Source: Streptomyces sp. NBC_00102
GTDB lineage: Bacteria > Actinomycetota > Actinomycetes > Streptomycetales > Streptomycetaceae
DNA length: 64,000 nucleotides
NCBI RefSeq assembly: GCF_026343115.1
Contig: NZ_JAPEMC010000002.1
Location: 248,001 to 312,000 of the forward strand
Direction: 5' to 3'
The notes below the pieces were generated by a model, which was given only the letters and a program-made list of their open reading frames with translations, was not told the DNA's origin and made no database searches. Shown piece by piece: positions 17,052 to 25,194 of the stretch (its first letter is position 1; the number at the start of each line of letters is the position of its first letter). The translations under genes were made by a program, and so were the position numbers.

Positions 17052-18626
17052 ATGGGGAGATACACACAGAAACGCGCCGGGCGTAGATCCGGCGCGGTGG
17101 CAGCAGTCCTGGGGGCGATCATGGCGGCGGGGGTGGCCGGACCGGGCGTCCAGTCGGCCAGTGCCCAACCGGCCTTCCCCTCCTGGCTGGTGGGGTTCGA
17201 GACCGAGCGCTGGGCCACCGGCACCCCTCGGGCGTGCACGGCGATCGAGCTGTCGAAGATCCGCGAGCTGACCGTCCCGGACTGCTTCACCGGCAGGACG
17301 TCGGAGGACTACACGTGGTGGTACCACGGGGGAACTCGGGACTGGGGCTCGAACGCCCCGAGGTACGAGACCGACCCGCGGTACGACGCCACGACCCGCA
17401 GGGGCGCGCTCGCGGTCACCCCCGCGGCCAACGCCCCGGTGAGCTACACGACGGGGGCCGGACACCCGGTACTCGCGACCACCACGGACGCTGCGCTGTA
17501 CGCGCCGGGCGCCAAGGCCACCTTCTACTCCTGGGCGGGAGGCGACGACGGCGCGCGCACGGCGCACACCGAGCAGGTGGCGATCCTGTCCACGGCCACC
17601 TGCACCTCGCTGCTGGGAAGGACACCGCCCTCCGGGTCTCTCTGCACCCTGCCGGCCAAGGGTGCTCCGGTGCCCGACCCGGCCGACCAGTGCCTGGGGG
17701 ACGCGGGAGGCGCCCTCATGGCCGGCGGGAAACTGATCGGCGTCTCGGCCACCCCGGCCCAGGGGTGCGTCGCCGCGAGCGGGGTGCGTCTCTACACCGG
17801 CGTGGCGGCGTACCGTACGGGGATCGAGACGTGGCGGCACGATGCCTACTACCGGTCCTGGGACGCCACCGGCTCGGTGGCGGCGATCCAGCCCACCACC
17901 GGAGGCGGCCTCGTCTCCTTCTGCGAGACCGACGGTGACAACCGTCTGGTCGGCTGTGAGCCGGAAATCGGTGTGACCGGATTCTGGAACGTCTCCTACA
18001 ACTGGATCGTCCAGCCCGGAGACATCGACGGCGACGGCCGCCCCGATCTGCTCGCGCGGACCCCCGGGGGCGCCCTCTACCGGTACTCGGACCCCGATGC
18101 CGTCGGCGAGAGGCTCGACAAGCAGCCGCACACCTGGCTGGGTAACGGCTTCGCCGGATACAACGCCCTGTTCGTCGCCACCGACTTCACCGGCGACGGG
18201 CTGCCCGACCTCCTCGGCAGGGACGCGGCGGGCGACCTCTGGCTCCACGCCGGCAACGGCAAGGGCGGATTCGGCCCGAGGAAGCACATCGGTGTCGGCC
18301 TCAAGGGCTACAACCTGATCACCGGACGCGGTGACCTGTCCGGTGACGGCCTCGCCGACTTCGTCGCCCGCGACAGCGCCGGCACCCTCTGGCTCTTCAA
18401 GGGCAACGGCAAGGGCAGTTACGCGGGCCGGGTCAAACTCGGCAGCGGATACGCCGGTTACCGGCGGATCGTCGCCGCCGGCGACATCGACGGCGACGGA
18501 CGTCAGGACCTCTTCGCCACCACGCCCGCGGGCGGGGCGGCCGTCCTCAACGTCTCCAAGGGCGTGCCGGCGGCGGCCAAGTGGTACGCCTCCAAGGGCT
18601 ATCAGGTCTTCTCGCACATCGCCTGA
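17052..18626 (+). CDS. secreted trypsin-like pseudoprotease with FG-GAP/VCBS repeats
   Basis: 524 residues. A signal peptide covers about residues 1-38 (RSGAVAAVLGAIMAAGVAG, ending ASAQP). Residues about 40-265 follow the trypsin (S1) pattern, but the catalytic residues are changed: the TAAHC position reads TVPDC (Asp77) and GDSGG reads GDAGG (Ala218). Proteolysis is therefore unlikely. The C-terminal part has four FG-GAP units (GDIDGDGRPDLL, TDFTGDGLPDLL, GDLSGDGLADFV, GDIDGDGRQDLF), each with a Ca2+-binding DxDGDG-like loop, suggesting an adhesive or binding role. The ATG follows GAGGGGAAAC. Confidence 0.88.
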   Translation: MGRYTQKRAGRRSGAVAAVLGAIMAAGVAGPGVQSASAQPAFPSWLVGFETERWATGTPRACTAIELSKIRELTVPDCFTGRTSEDYTWWYHGGTRDWGSNAPRYETDPRYDATTRRGALAVTPAANAPVSYTTGAGHPVLATTTDAALYAPGAKATFYSWAGGDDGARTAHTEQVAILSTATCTSLLGRTPPSGSLCTLPAKGAPVPDPADQCLGDAGGALMAGGKLIGVSATPAQGCVAASGVRLYTGVAAYRTGIETWRHDAYYRSWDATGSVAAIQPTTGGGLVSFCETDGDNRLVGCEPEIGVTGFWNVSYNWIVQPGDIDGDGRPDLLARTPGGALYRYSDPDAVGERLDKQPHTWLGNGFAGYNALFVATDFTGDGLPDLLGRDAAGDLWLHAGNGKGGFGPRKHIGVGLKGYNLITGRGDLSGDGLADFVARDSAGTLWLFKGNGKGSYAGRVKLGSGYAGYRRIVAAGDIDGDGRQDLFATTPAGGAAVLNVSKGVPAAAKWYASKGYQVFSHIA

Positions 18627-18648
18627 CCGAGACCGAAGCGGTCCCTCT

Positions 18649-18693
18649 GCCCCCGTCCGTCTCCCGTGTTTCCGGGGAGCGGGCGGGGGCTTT
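18649..18693 (+). terminator. rho-independent terminator
   Basis: Arms 18649-18666 and 18673-18690 pair over 18 positions with a few G-T and mismatched pairs around TGTTTC, followed by TTT. It lies 23 bases after the FG-GAP gene. Confidence 0.75.
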
Positions 18694-18824
18694 GCCGGAT
18701 CCGGGAGTTTTCTCGGCGCATCGCGTGAAGCGTGCGTGAACAGAAGCCGAACAGAGCTTCCACCGCAATGAATTCATGGGCCGACGCCGGGAATTGCCCC
18801 GGAGCGCGGATAATCTCTCCGCTC

Positions 18825-20576
18825 ATGGCCGTCGACAGCACCCCGCTCACTCCGCCCCGTCCGCGCGAAGTCGCGTCCGACCAGGGCACATTGCTCGCCC
18901 GGCGCGGTATCCGGCCAGTGGCCGCGATCACGGCGGCGGCAGGCGGACTCTGCGTGATCGCGTTCATGTGCGCGAGCGGCCTCAACCACGACGTCCGCTA
19001 CTCGCTCGGCGGCATCCGGGCCACCCACCGTGCGGGCCTCGCAGCGTCGGAGATCTTCGTCCACCGCCCGTTGGCGTACCGGTGGACCATCGCCGGCCTG
19101 GACGCCCTGACGGCAGGCCCGGTCGAGGTACGGGAGGCGCTGATCCGGCTCCTCGTCATCGCCCTCTCCGTGGGCGCGGCCTGGTGGCTGCGGGCGGGCC
19201 TGCTGCGCACCCTGCCCCGGCGCGAGGCCGCAGCCGCGGCGGTCGCGGCGGGCGCCGCCCTGGTGTGCGCCCCGGCCTGGGACTTCCTGCAGCCCGAGTG
19301 GCTGGCGGTGCTGCTGTCGACCGCCGCCGTCGGAGCCGCGCTCGCCGGGCGCCGCACCGTTTTGGCCGTGTCGCTCTCCGGCGTCCTGCTCGCGCTCGCG
19401 GTGCTGATGAAGTACACGACCGCCTCGACCGCGCTGCTCGCCCTGGTGGTCCTCGTGGTCCTGGACCGACGCCGCGCCGTCCTGAGCGCGGTGGCCGCCG
19501 TACTCGCCACGCTCGCCGGATTCGCCCTCGCCGTCGGCGTCGAGCCCCGCGAGTGGCGCTGGCTGCACGAGTTCTCCTCGCTCAACCCCAACAGCGTCTT
19601 CCGTACCGGCTTCGGACCCGACCAGGCGCACGAGCTGGTGAAGTCCCTCATCAACGAGTCCCTGCTGGTCCCGGTGGTGGCCCTGCTGCCGGCCGCCCTC
19701 GTCCTCCTGATCCGTACCTCGACCACCTCCCGGGGCCGTTGGGCCTGGCCGGCGCTGACCGTGTTCTCGCTGGCCGTGGTGGTGGGCACCGTCGTGGTCC
19801 AGGGGCAGTGGTTCCTCTACCACCTCTCCCAGCTGCCCGTGCTCGGATCCGCCCTCTGGGCGCTGGCCGTCACCCGGCATCTCACCCGGCACGGCCGCGT
19901 ACCGGCCGGGCCGGTCGGCGCCACGGCCGTACTCGGCATCGCGGTCCCGCTGGTCGTCGGGCAGTCCCTCGCCTGGCGCACGACGCAGGGCATCGTCACC
20001 TTCGCCTTGCTGGCCGTCGTCGTACTGCTCGCCCTGGCCGCCGCCCTCACCGCGGGCCGCCACCGCGCGGCCGACACCCGCCCCCGCCGCGGCGCCGCCG
20101 TCGGTGCGGTGGTGGCGCTGGCCCTCGCCACGGCGATCCCCGCCTGGCCGACGACGCCGTACTCCTTCGACATCCGCCACTCGGACTTCACGGCGCAGTC
20201 CCGTACGAAGGCGGTGCGGGACCTCACGCACCGGCTCGACGGGCTCCGCGCCCGGGTCGGCCCGGACACCCCCGTCGTCTACCTGGCCTTCGGCGACATC
20301 GCGTACTCCCTCGGCAACCCCACCCGCTGCCGCTACCCCTCCCCGGCCTTCCTCCAGCGCACCGCGTACGACCCCGACGTCACCGAGCTGACCAGCTTCG
20401 AGGAGAACCTGGACTGCCTGGACGACCCCGCCGTCCGGTACGTGATCGTCGACCCGGCCTGGTTCCCGCTGAAGCGCGTGGCCCCCTCCGTGCGGGAGGC
20501 GGTCGGCACCCTGTACGACTGCACGGGGCCGACCGCCTTCTCGGACGCCGGGCTCCGGGTCTGCCCCCGACGCTGA
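18825..20576 (+). CDS. polytopic membrane protein, GT-C glycosyltransferase-like
   Basis: 583 residues with about ten hydrophobic helices. A short N-terminal cytoplasmic tail is followed by a membrane segment (PVAAITAAAGGLCVIAFMC), an extracytoplasmic loop with charged residues (LNHDVRYSLGGIRATHR, VHRPLAYRWTIAGLD) and further helices. A soluble C-terminal domain of about 120 residues follows (SFDIRHSDFTAQSRTK to VCPRR). The layout resembles GT-C (polyprenyl-phosphate-sugar-dependent) glycosyltransferases, but I recognise no specific family. The start could also be the ATG at 18768; 18825 is chosen because the upstream stretch is not membrane-like. Confidence 0.7.
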   Translation: MAVDSTPLTPPRPREVASDQGTLLARRGIRPVAAITAAAGGLCVIAFMCASGLNHDVRYSLGGIRATHRAGLAASEIFVHRPLAYRWTIAGLDALTAGPVEVREALIRLLVIALSVGAAWWLRAGLLRTLPRREAAAAAVAAGAALVCAPAWDFLQPEWLAVLLSTAAVGAALAGRRTVLAVSLSGVLLALAVLMKYTTASTALLALVVLVVLDRRRAVLSAVAAVLATLAGFALAVGVEPREWRWLHEFSSLNPNSVFRTGFGPDQAHELVKSLINESLLVPVVALLPAALVLLIRTSTTSRGRWAWPALTVFSLAVVVGTVVVQGQWFLYHLSQLPVLGSALWALAVTRHLTRHGRVPAGPVGATAVLGIAVPLVVGQSLAWRTTQGIVTFALLAVVVLLALAAALTAGRHRAADTRPRRGAAVGAVVALALATAIPAWPTTPYSFDIRHSDFTAQSRTKAVRDLTHRLDGLRARVGPDTPVVYLAFGDIAYSLGNPTRCRYPSPAFLQRTAYDPDVTELTSFEENLDCLDDPAVRYVIVDPAWFPLKRVAPSVREAVGTLYDCTGPTAFSDAGLRVCPRR

Positions 20577-20640
20577 ACGCGCGGGGGGACCGGGACCGCG
20601 GTGCCGGGCGGGGACCGTACGGGGCGCGCGCCGTGAGCCG

Positions 20641-21282
20641 TCAGTCCGCCGTGTCGTCCGTCCCCGCCGCCGACCTCTCCGTCGCTGCTGTCTCCGTCGC
20701 CGCAGGGGCCGGGGGCAGCAGGCTCACGAGGTCCAGGAGGTCCGCCTCGGCGATCTCCTGGCCGAGGAACACCGTCCGGTACACGACGTAACCGATCCAG
20801 CCGTCCACGACCGCCTCCACCGGCAGATCCGGCCGCACCCGCCCCCGCGTCACGCCGTTCCGCAGCAGCAGGGCGGCCGGTACGGCATGGGCCCGCAGCA
20901 GGTCCCGCAGCTCGGCCCGGCCCGCCTCGCCGCGCTCGGCCAGTGCTCCGGTCAGCACGCTGGGGTCACCGAGCAGGGTCAACGTCCGCACCAGGCTCCG
21001 CAGCCACAGCAGGGCGTCCTCGCGCAGGTCGCCCGTGTCCGGCGCCGGGCCGGGGGCGAGCCGGTCCGCGACCGCCTCGGTGATCACCGCCGCCTTGTTC
21101 GGCCACCAGCGGTAGACCGTCATCCTGGCCACCCCCGCCCGCGAGGCGATCTTGTCCATCGTCACGCCCTGGTAGCCGAGCTCGGCCACCAGGGCGCGGG
21201 TCGCCGCCAGGACGGCCTCGTGGGCATCCGGGTCGCGGTGCGGGCCGCGGCGGGGGCGAGAGGCGGCGGGGCGGTCGTTCAT
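20641..21282 (-). CDS. TetR/AcrR-family repressor
   Basis: 213 residues. The N-terminal helix-turn-helix is typical: AVLAATRALVAELGYQGVTMDKIA, then ARMTVYRWWPNKAAV. The C-terminal ligand-binding domain is variable. The ATG at 21282 follows GGAGG by six bases. It is divergent from the SDR gene, with a near-perfect palindrome between them, so it most likely represses itself and the SDR gene until a ligand, perhaps the SDR substrate, binds. Confidence 0.9.
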   Translation of the reverse strand: MNDRPAASRPRRGPHRDPDAHEAVLAATRALVAELGYQGVTMDKIASRAGVARMTVYRWWPNKAAVITEAVADRLAPGPAPDTGDLREDALLWLRSLVRTLTLLGDPSVLTGALAERGEAGRAELRDLLRAHAVPAALLLRNGVTRGRVRPDLPVEAVVDGWIGYVVYRTVFLGQEIAEADLLDLVSLLPPAPAATETAATERSAAGTDDTAD

Positions 21283-21320
21283 GGGACCTCCGGTGACGGG
21301 GCTGGGGGCGGCGGAATATC

Positions 21321-21340
21321 TAGACTGTACGTACTGTCTA
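21321..21340. promoter_or_regulatory. candidate TetR operator
   Basis: The 20-bp element TAGACTGTACGTACTGTCTA is palindromic at 18 of 20 positions (only the T/T pair at positions 6 and 15 fails). It lies in the 119-bp gap between the divergent tetR and SDR genes, the expected place for autoregulation and control of the SDR gene. Confidence 0.75.
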
Positions 21341-21401
21341 ATCAAATGGGACGGTACGGATCCACGCACCGTCGCACAGATCTCAGTGTGGAGGTTCAGT
21401 C

Positions 21402-22187
21402 ATGGAAGACCGGTTCAGCGGCAAGGTCGTCCTCATCACCGGAGGCGGTTCCGGACTCGGTCGCGCGACGGCCGTGCGGGTTGCGGCCGAAGGCGCCCGG
21501 CTGGCGCTCGTCGACGTCAGCGAGCAGGGTCTCGCGGACACGGCGGCCGAGGTGGAGAAGGCCGTACCCGGCGCGGAGGTCCTGCGCATCACCGCCGACG
21601 TCAGCTCCGAGGACGATGTGCGGCGTTACGTCTCCGCCACGGTCGAGGCCTTCGGGCGCATCGACGGCTTCTTCAACAACGCCGGCATCGAAGGCAAGCA
21701 GAACCTCACCGAGGACTTCGGCGCCGACGAGTTCGACCGCGTCGTCCAGGTCAACCTGCGCGGGGTCTTCCTCGGCCTGAAGTACGTGCTCCCGGTCATG
21801 AAGGGCCAGGGCTCCGGCTCCGTCGTGAACACCGCCTCCGTCGGCGGCATCCGCGGCGTGGGCAACCAGTCCGGCTACGCGGCGGCCAAGCACGGCGTCG
21901 TCGGCCTCACCCGCAACTCCGGCGTGGAGTACGGGCGGTTCGGCGTGTCCGTCAAGGCGATCGCCCCCGGTGCCATCATGACCCCGATGGTCGAGGCCTC
22001 CCTCAAGCAGATCGACCCGGTCGAGTGGGAGAAGGCCGGCGAGGCGTTCGTCAGCGTCAACCCGATGAAGCGCTTCGGCAAGCCCGAAGAGGTCGGCAGC
22101 CTGGTCGCCTTCCTGCTCTCCGAGGAGTCCGGCTTCATCAACGCCACGGTCGTCGCGATCGACGGCGGCCAGTCCGAGCAGTACTGA
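21402..22187 (+). CDS. short-chain dehydrogenase/reductase (SDR)
   Basis: 261 residues, classical SDR. NAD(P)-binding GGGSGLGR (TGxxxGxG), NNAG motif as FNNAGIEG, catalytic Ser in VVNTASVGG and YAAAK (SGYAAAKHG) for the Tyr and Lys. The acidic residue after the second strand (LALVDVSE) favours NAD over NADP. A GGAGG ribosome binding site precedes the ATG. Its control by the divergent TetR suggests an inducible ketone or alcohol conversion; the substrate is unknown. Confidence 0.92.
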   Translation: MEDRFSGKVVLITGGGSGLGRATAVRVAAEGARLALVDVSEQGLADTAAEVEKAVPGAEVLRITADVSSEDDVRRYVSATVEAFGRIDGFFNNAGIEGKQNLTEDFGADEFDRVVQVNLRGVFLGLKYVLPVMKGQGSGSVVNTASVGGIRGVGNQSGYAAAKHGVVGLTRNSGVEYGRFGVSVKAIAPGAIMTPMVEASLKQIDPVEWEKAGEAFVSVNPMKRFGKPEEVGSLVAFLLSEESGFINATVVAIDGGQSEQY

Positions 22188-22235
22188 CCCGTACGGACGG
22201 GACGGCGCGACGGCTCCCGCCCGTAGGCCGATTGC

Positions 22236-22318
22236 CCCGCCACGCCTGCCCCGCCCGCGCCATGCCTGCCCCGCCCGTCCACCACGTCCGACGCGGCGGG
22301 CGGGGCAGGCGTGGCGGG
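22236..22318. terminator. long hairpin with two competing left arms
   Basis: The 22-base right arm (22297-22318) is the exact reverse complement of 22236-22257. A second copy of much of the left arm (GCCTGCCCCGCCCG at 22264-22277) can pair with the same right arm, so two exclusive hairpins are possible. It lies between the convergent SDR and DUF6204 genes and probably terminates both. Confidence 0.75.
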
Positions 22319-22367
22319 CGGGCGGGGGCGGTCTCCCGGCGCGCGGAGAGCGGTGAGCCGCGCGCCG

Positions 22368-22721
22368 TCAGGCGGCCCCGGACCCGCGCTGCCCCTTGCG
22401 GTTGATCTTCATGGTGTCCATGTCGGTCGCCGTGGAGCGCAGCGGCCCGTATCCGTAGCCCCGGGCCTTGAGGGTGTTCTCCGCCCGCTCCTCGGCGAGC
22501 GCGGACGCCATCTCCTCGCCGTCCTCGGCGTCCGACACCACCACGTACCGGAAGCTGAAGTGCTTCAGCACGGTGTCGTAGGTGAGCGAGCCCTCCTCCG
22601 TGAACTGCATCGAGGCGAGGCCGTGGTCCGCCGCCTCGGCGAGCAGCCGGGCCCGCGCCTCGTCCGTCAGCCCGTCCCAGGTGCCCCTGACGATCACCCG
22701 GTATGTGTGCTGCGTACCCAT
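22368..22721 (-). CDS. DUF6204-family protein
   Basis: 117 residues. THTYRVIVRGTWDGL-like start (HTYRVIVRGTWDGLTDEAR), EEGSLTYDTVLKHFSFRYVV in the middle and a C-terminal STATDMDTMKINRKG. I recognise it as the actinobacterial DUF6204 family; no function is known. It is soluble, without signal or membrane segment. The start is the ATG before GTQHTYRV. Confidence 0.75.
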   Translation of the reverse strand: MGTQHTYRVIVRGTWDGLTDEARARLLAEAADHGLASMQFTEEGSLTYDTVLKHFSFRYVVVSDAEDGEEMASALAEERAENTLKARGYGYGPLRSTATDMDTMKINRKGQRGSGAA

Positions 22722-22826
22722 CGTGGTGCCCTGCCTTCTGCTGTGCCGCACGCGGCCGGTTCCCGCGCGTTCTTCCCGCGGCGAAATCCGCGCGCGGCCC
22801 AGGTTACGACGGGAAGGATGAGAGGC

Positions 22827-23726
22827 ATGCGGAATATCGTGGTCGTCGACGCACCCTCCAACCTGGGCCTGAGGCCCCCGTCGCCCGGCACCGTCCCCGG
22901 CTGCTACAAACTCGCCGGAGCCCTGCGCGAGCAGGGAATCGTGCGGAGACTCGGGGCGCTGGAGGGCGGTGTCGTGGTGCCCCCGCGCTACGACCTCGGC
23001 ACCTGGCGGGAGGGCGACGGGGTGTTCAACGCCGCGGCCCTCGCCCGCTACACCCGCACCCTGGCGGACCGCGTCGAACAGCACGTCAGGGCCGGCGAGT
23101 TCCCGGTCGTGCTGGGCGGCGACTGCTCGATCCAGCTCGGCGCGTCGCTCGCCCTGCGCCGGATCGGCAGGTACGGCCTCGCGGCCCTCGACGGATCCGC
23201 GGACTTCCGGCACCCGGGGAATTCGGACCGGATCGGTGCGGCGGGCGGTGAGGAACTGGCCCTCGCCACCGGACGGGGACAGGACGACCTCACCGATCTC
23301 GAAGGGCTGCGCCCCTATCTGCGGGAGGAGGACCTCCGCCTCTTCGGGATGCGGGACGGGGACACGGACCGGGCCGAGCTGACCGCCCTGAAGATCCCGC
23401 ACCTGACGGTCGGCGAGATCCGCGAGTGGGGGCCGGCCGAGGTGGCCCGGGGTGTGGTCGCCTCCCTGGAGACCCCCGCGCTCGACGGGTTCTGGGTGCA
23501 CCTGGACGCCGACGTGCTCGACCCGAGCGTGATGCCCGCCGTCGACAGCCCCGACGACGGCGGTCTCCTGCCGGACGAACTCGCGCCTCTGCTCCGTGCG
23601 TTGATCGGATCACCCCGGTGCGTGGGGCTCAACGTCACGATCTACGACCCCGATCTCGACCCGGCGGGCACGGCGGGCGCGCTCCTCACGGACCTGGTGG
23701 TGGGGGCGTTCCCGGGGCGGCCCTGA
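22827..23726 (+). CDS. arginase/agmatinase-family protein with altered metal-site residues
   Basis: 299 residues with the ureohydrolase fold. The motifs align as GGDCS (C100 where arginases have His), DGSAD (D122, S124, D126, where the family has DxHxD) and HLDADVLDP (D227, D229). Two canonical Mn-binding His positions are therefore Cys and Ser. GGDC is seen in other actinobacterial members as far as I recall; the Ser at position 124 is more unusual. Activity as a ureohydrolase is doubtful. The start is ATG 22827; an in-frame ATG lies three codons upstream. Confidence 0.85.
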   Translation: MRNIVVVDAPSNLGLRPPSPGTVPGCYKLAGALREQGIVRRLGALEGGVVVPPRYDLGTWREGDGVFNAAALARYTRTLADRVEQHVRAGEFPVVLGGDCSIQLGASLALRRIGRYGLAALDGSADFRHPGNSDRIGAAGGEELALATGRGQDDLTDLEGLRPYLREEDLRLFGMRDGDTDRAELTALKIPHLTVGEIREWGPAEVARGVVASLETPALDGFWVHLDADVLDPSVMPAVDSPDDGGLLPDELAPLLRALIGSPRCVGLNVTIYDPDLDPAGTAGALLTDLVVGAFPGRP

Positions 23727-23773
23727 CGACACGCCCCGGTCCCGGGAGCGCGGACGGCAGCGGGTGCGGCGCG

Positions 23774-24127
23774 TCAGACGACCGTGTTGCGGTCCGCGTA
23801 CTCGAAGACCGAGCCGTCCGGATGCAGGGCGATCAGGTTGCGGCCGGCGGGAGTCGGGACCGGACCCGCGACGATGTGCGCGCCGGCCCGGGTGAGTGCC
23901 TCGCGGGCCGCCTCCACGTCCTTGACCGCGATGGTGGCCGCCACCTTGCGCAGCATCTCCAGCTCCGTCTCGGGCCCGCTCATGAGCAGGAAGCAGCCGA
24001 TCGCCGCGACCGAAACCCCGCCGCGCTCGAAGCGCAGCGCGCGGGTGCCGGTGATGCCCTCGTAGAAGGCCACCGAGGCCTCCAGGTCGTCGACGCAGAT
24101 GCGTAGCGTGGTTCCCAGGATGTCCAT
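23774..24127 (-). CDS. VOC (glyoxalase) family protein
   Basis: 117 residues: LGTTLRICVDDLEASVAFYEGITG at the start and RNLIALHPDGSVFEYADRN at the end, the two halves of a single VOC module. It probably dimerises to form metal-binding sites. No function can be assigned. No strong ribosome binding site is visible. Confidence 0.85.
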   Translation of the reverse strand: MDILGTTLRICVDDLEASVAFYEGITGTRALRFERGGVSVAAIGCFLLMSGPETELEMLRKVAATIAVKDVEAAREALTRAGAHIVAGPVPTPAGRNLIALHPDGSVFEYADRNTVV

Positions 24128-24170
24128 GCGTACGAGGTTAGTTGGGCCTCCCGGGCCGCGTGATCGATTC

Positions 24171-24213
24171 GCGGCGGTCCGGACCGGCCGGTCGTGCCGG
24201 TCCGGACCGCCGC
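24171..24213 (-). terminator. 18-bp perfect hairpin
   Basis: Arms 24171-24188 and 24196-24213 are exact reverse complements around a 7-nt loop. It lies between two genes on the minus strand and follows the methyltransferase stop by 42 bases. Confidence 0.8.
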
Positions 24214-24255
24214 GACGGGACGCGAGGGCCGGGAGCCCCGCCGTCCCGCTCGGTC

Positions 24256-25065
24256 TCACGCCCGGCAGAGCACTTCGCCGTGCGGGACCATGAACCAGCC
24301 GTCGCCCTCTTCGCCCCAGGCCCGCCATGCCGCCGCCGCCGCGGCGAGGTCCTCGGCCGTGGCGTGGCCGCCCTCGACCGCGCGCCGCGCGTAGGCGGAG
24401 CCGACCGTACGGTCCGCCCACAGCCCGCTCCACCAGCTCCGGCTCTCCGGAGTGGCGTAGCACCAGGCGGCGGCGGTCGGCGTGATGTCGGTGAAGCCGG
24501 CCTGCCGCGCCCAGGAGAGGAGCCGGCGCCCGGCGTCGGGCTCACCGCCGTTGGCCCGGGCCACCTGCCGGTACAGCGTCAACCACGCCTCCAGGCCCGG
24601 CACTTCCGGGTACCAGGTCATCGCCGCGTAGTCGCTGTCCCGGACGGCCACGACCCCGCCCGGCCGGCAGACCCGGCGCATCTCGCGCAGCGCCTGCACC
24701 GGGTCGCCGACGTGCTGGAGCACCTGATGGGCGTGGACCACGTCGAACGAGTCGTCCGGGTAGTCCAGCGCGTGGACGTCGGCCACGGCGAACGAGACGT
24801 TCTCCAGGCCGCGTTCGCGCGCGGCCTGGGCCGCTTGGTCGAGGATGTCCTGCTGGGTGTCGAGGCCGGTCACCACGCCCGGGGCGACCAGTGCGGCCAG
24901 GTCGGCGGTGATCGTCCCGGGCCCACAGCCGACGTCCAGTACGGACATCCCGGGCTTGAGTTCACCGAGGAGATAGGCCGCCGAGTTCTCGGCGGTGCGC
25001 CAACGGTGCGAGCGGAGCACCGATTCATGGTGCCCATGGGTGTAGACGGCGGTTTCCTTCGGCAT
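24256..25065 (-). CDS. class I SAM-dependent methyltransferase
   Basis: 269 residues. Motif I is VLDVGCGPGT, followed by VTGLDTQQDIL (acidic residue for the ribose), FAVADVHALDYPDDSFDVVHAHQVLQH and RVCRPGGVVAV, in the UbiE/COQ5-like pattern of small-molecule methyltransferases. The C-terminal 110 residues carry the substrate cap (WYPEVPGLEAWL, WWSGLWADR). The acceptor is unknown. It is a single gene between a terminator and the PAP2/DAGK gene. Confidence 0.9.
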   Translation of the reverse strand: MPKETAVYTHGHHESVLRSHRWRTAENSAAYLLGELKPGMSVLDVGCGPGTITADLAALVAPGVVTGLDTQQDILDQAAQAARERGLENVSFAVADVHALDYPDDSFDVVHAHQVLQHVGDPVQALREMRRVCRPGGVVAVRDSDYAAMTWYPEVPGLEAWLTLYRQVARANGGEPDAGRRLLSWARQAGFTDITPTAAAWCYATPESRSWWSGLWADRTVGSAYARRAVEGGHATAEDLAAAAAAWRAWGEEGDGWFMVPHGEVLCRA

Positions 25066-25194
25066 GCCGAGCGTCCTCTCTCCGAGTGCTGCTGCGAGCG
25101 GTGTGCCAACCGTACGTCGCCAGCCGCATGATGAGATACGTGTCTTGTCATGCGAGACGCGCGGGCGAACGGAGAGAGGGGCCCGGCCCCGCGG

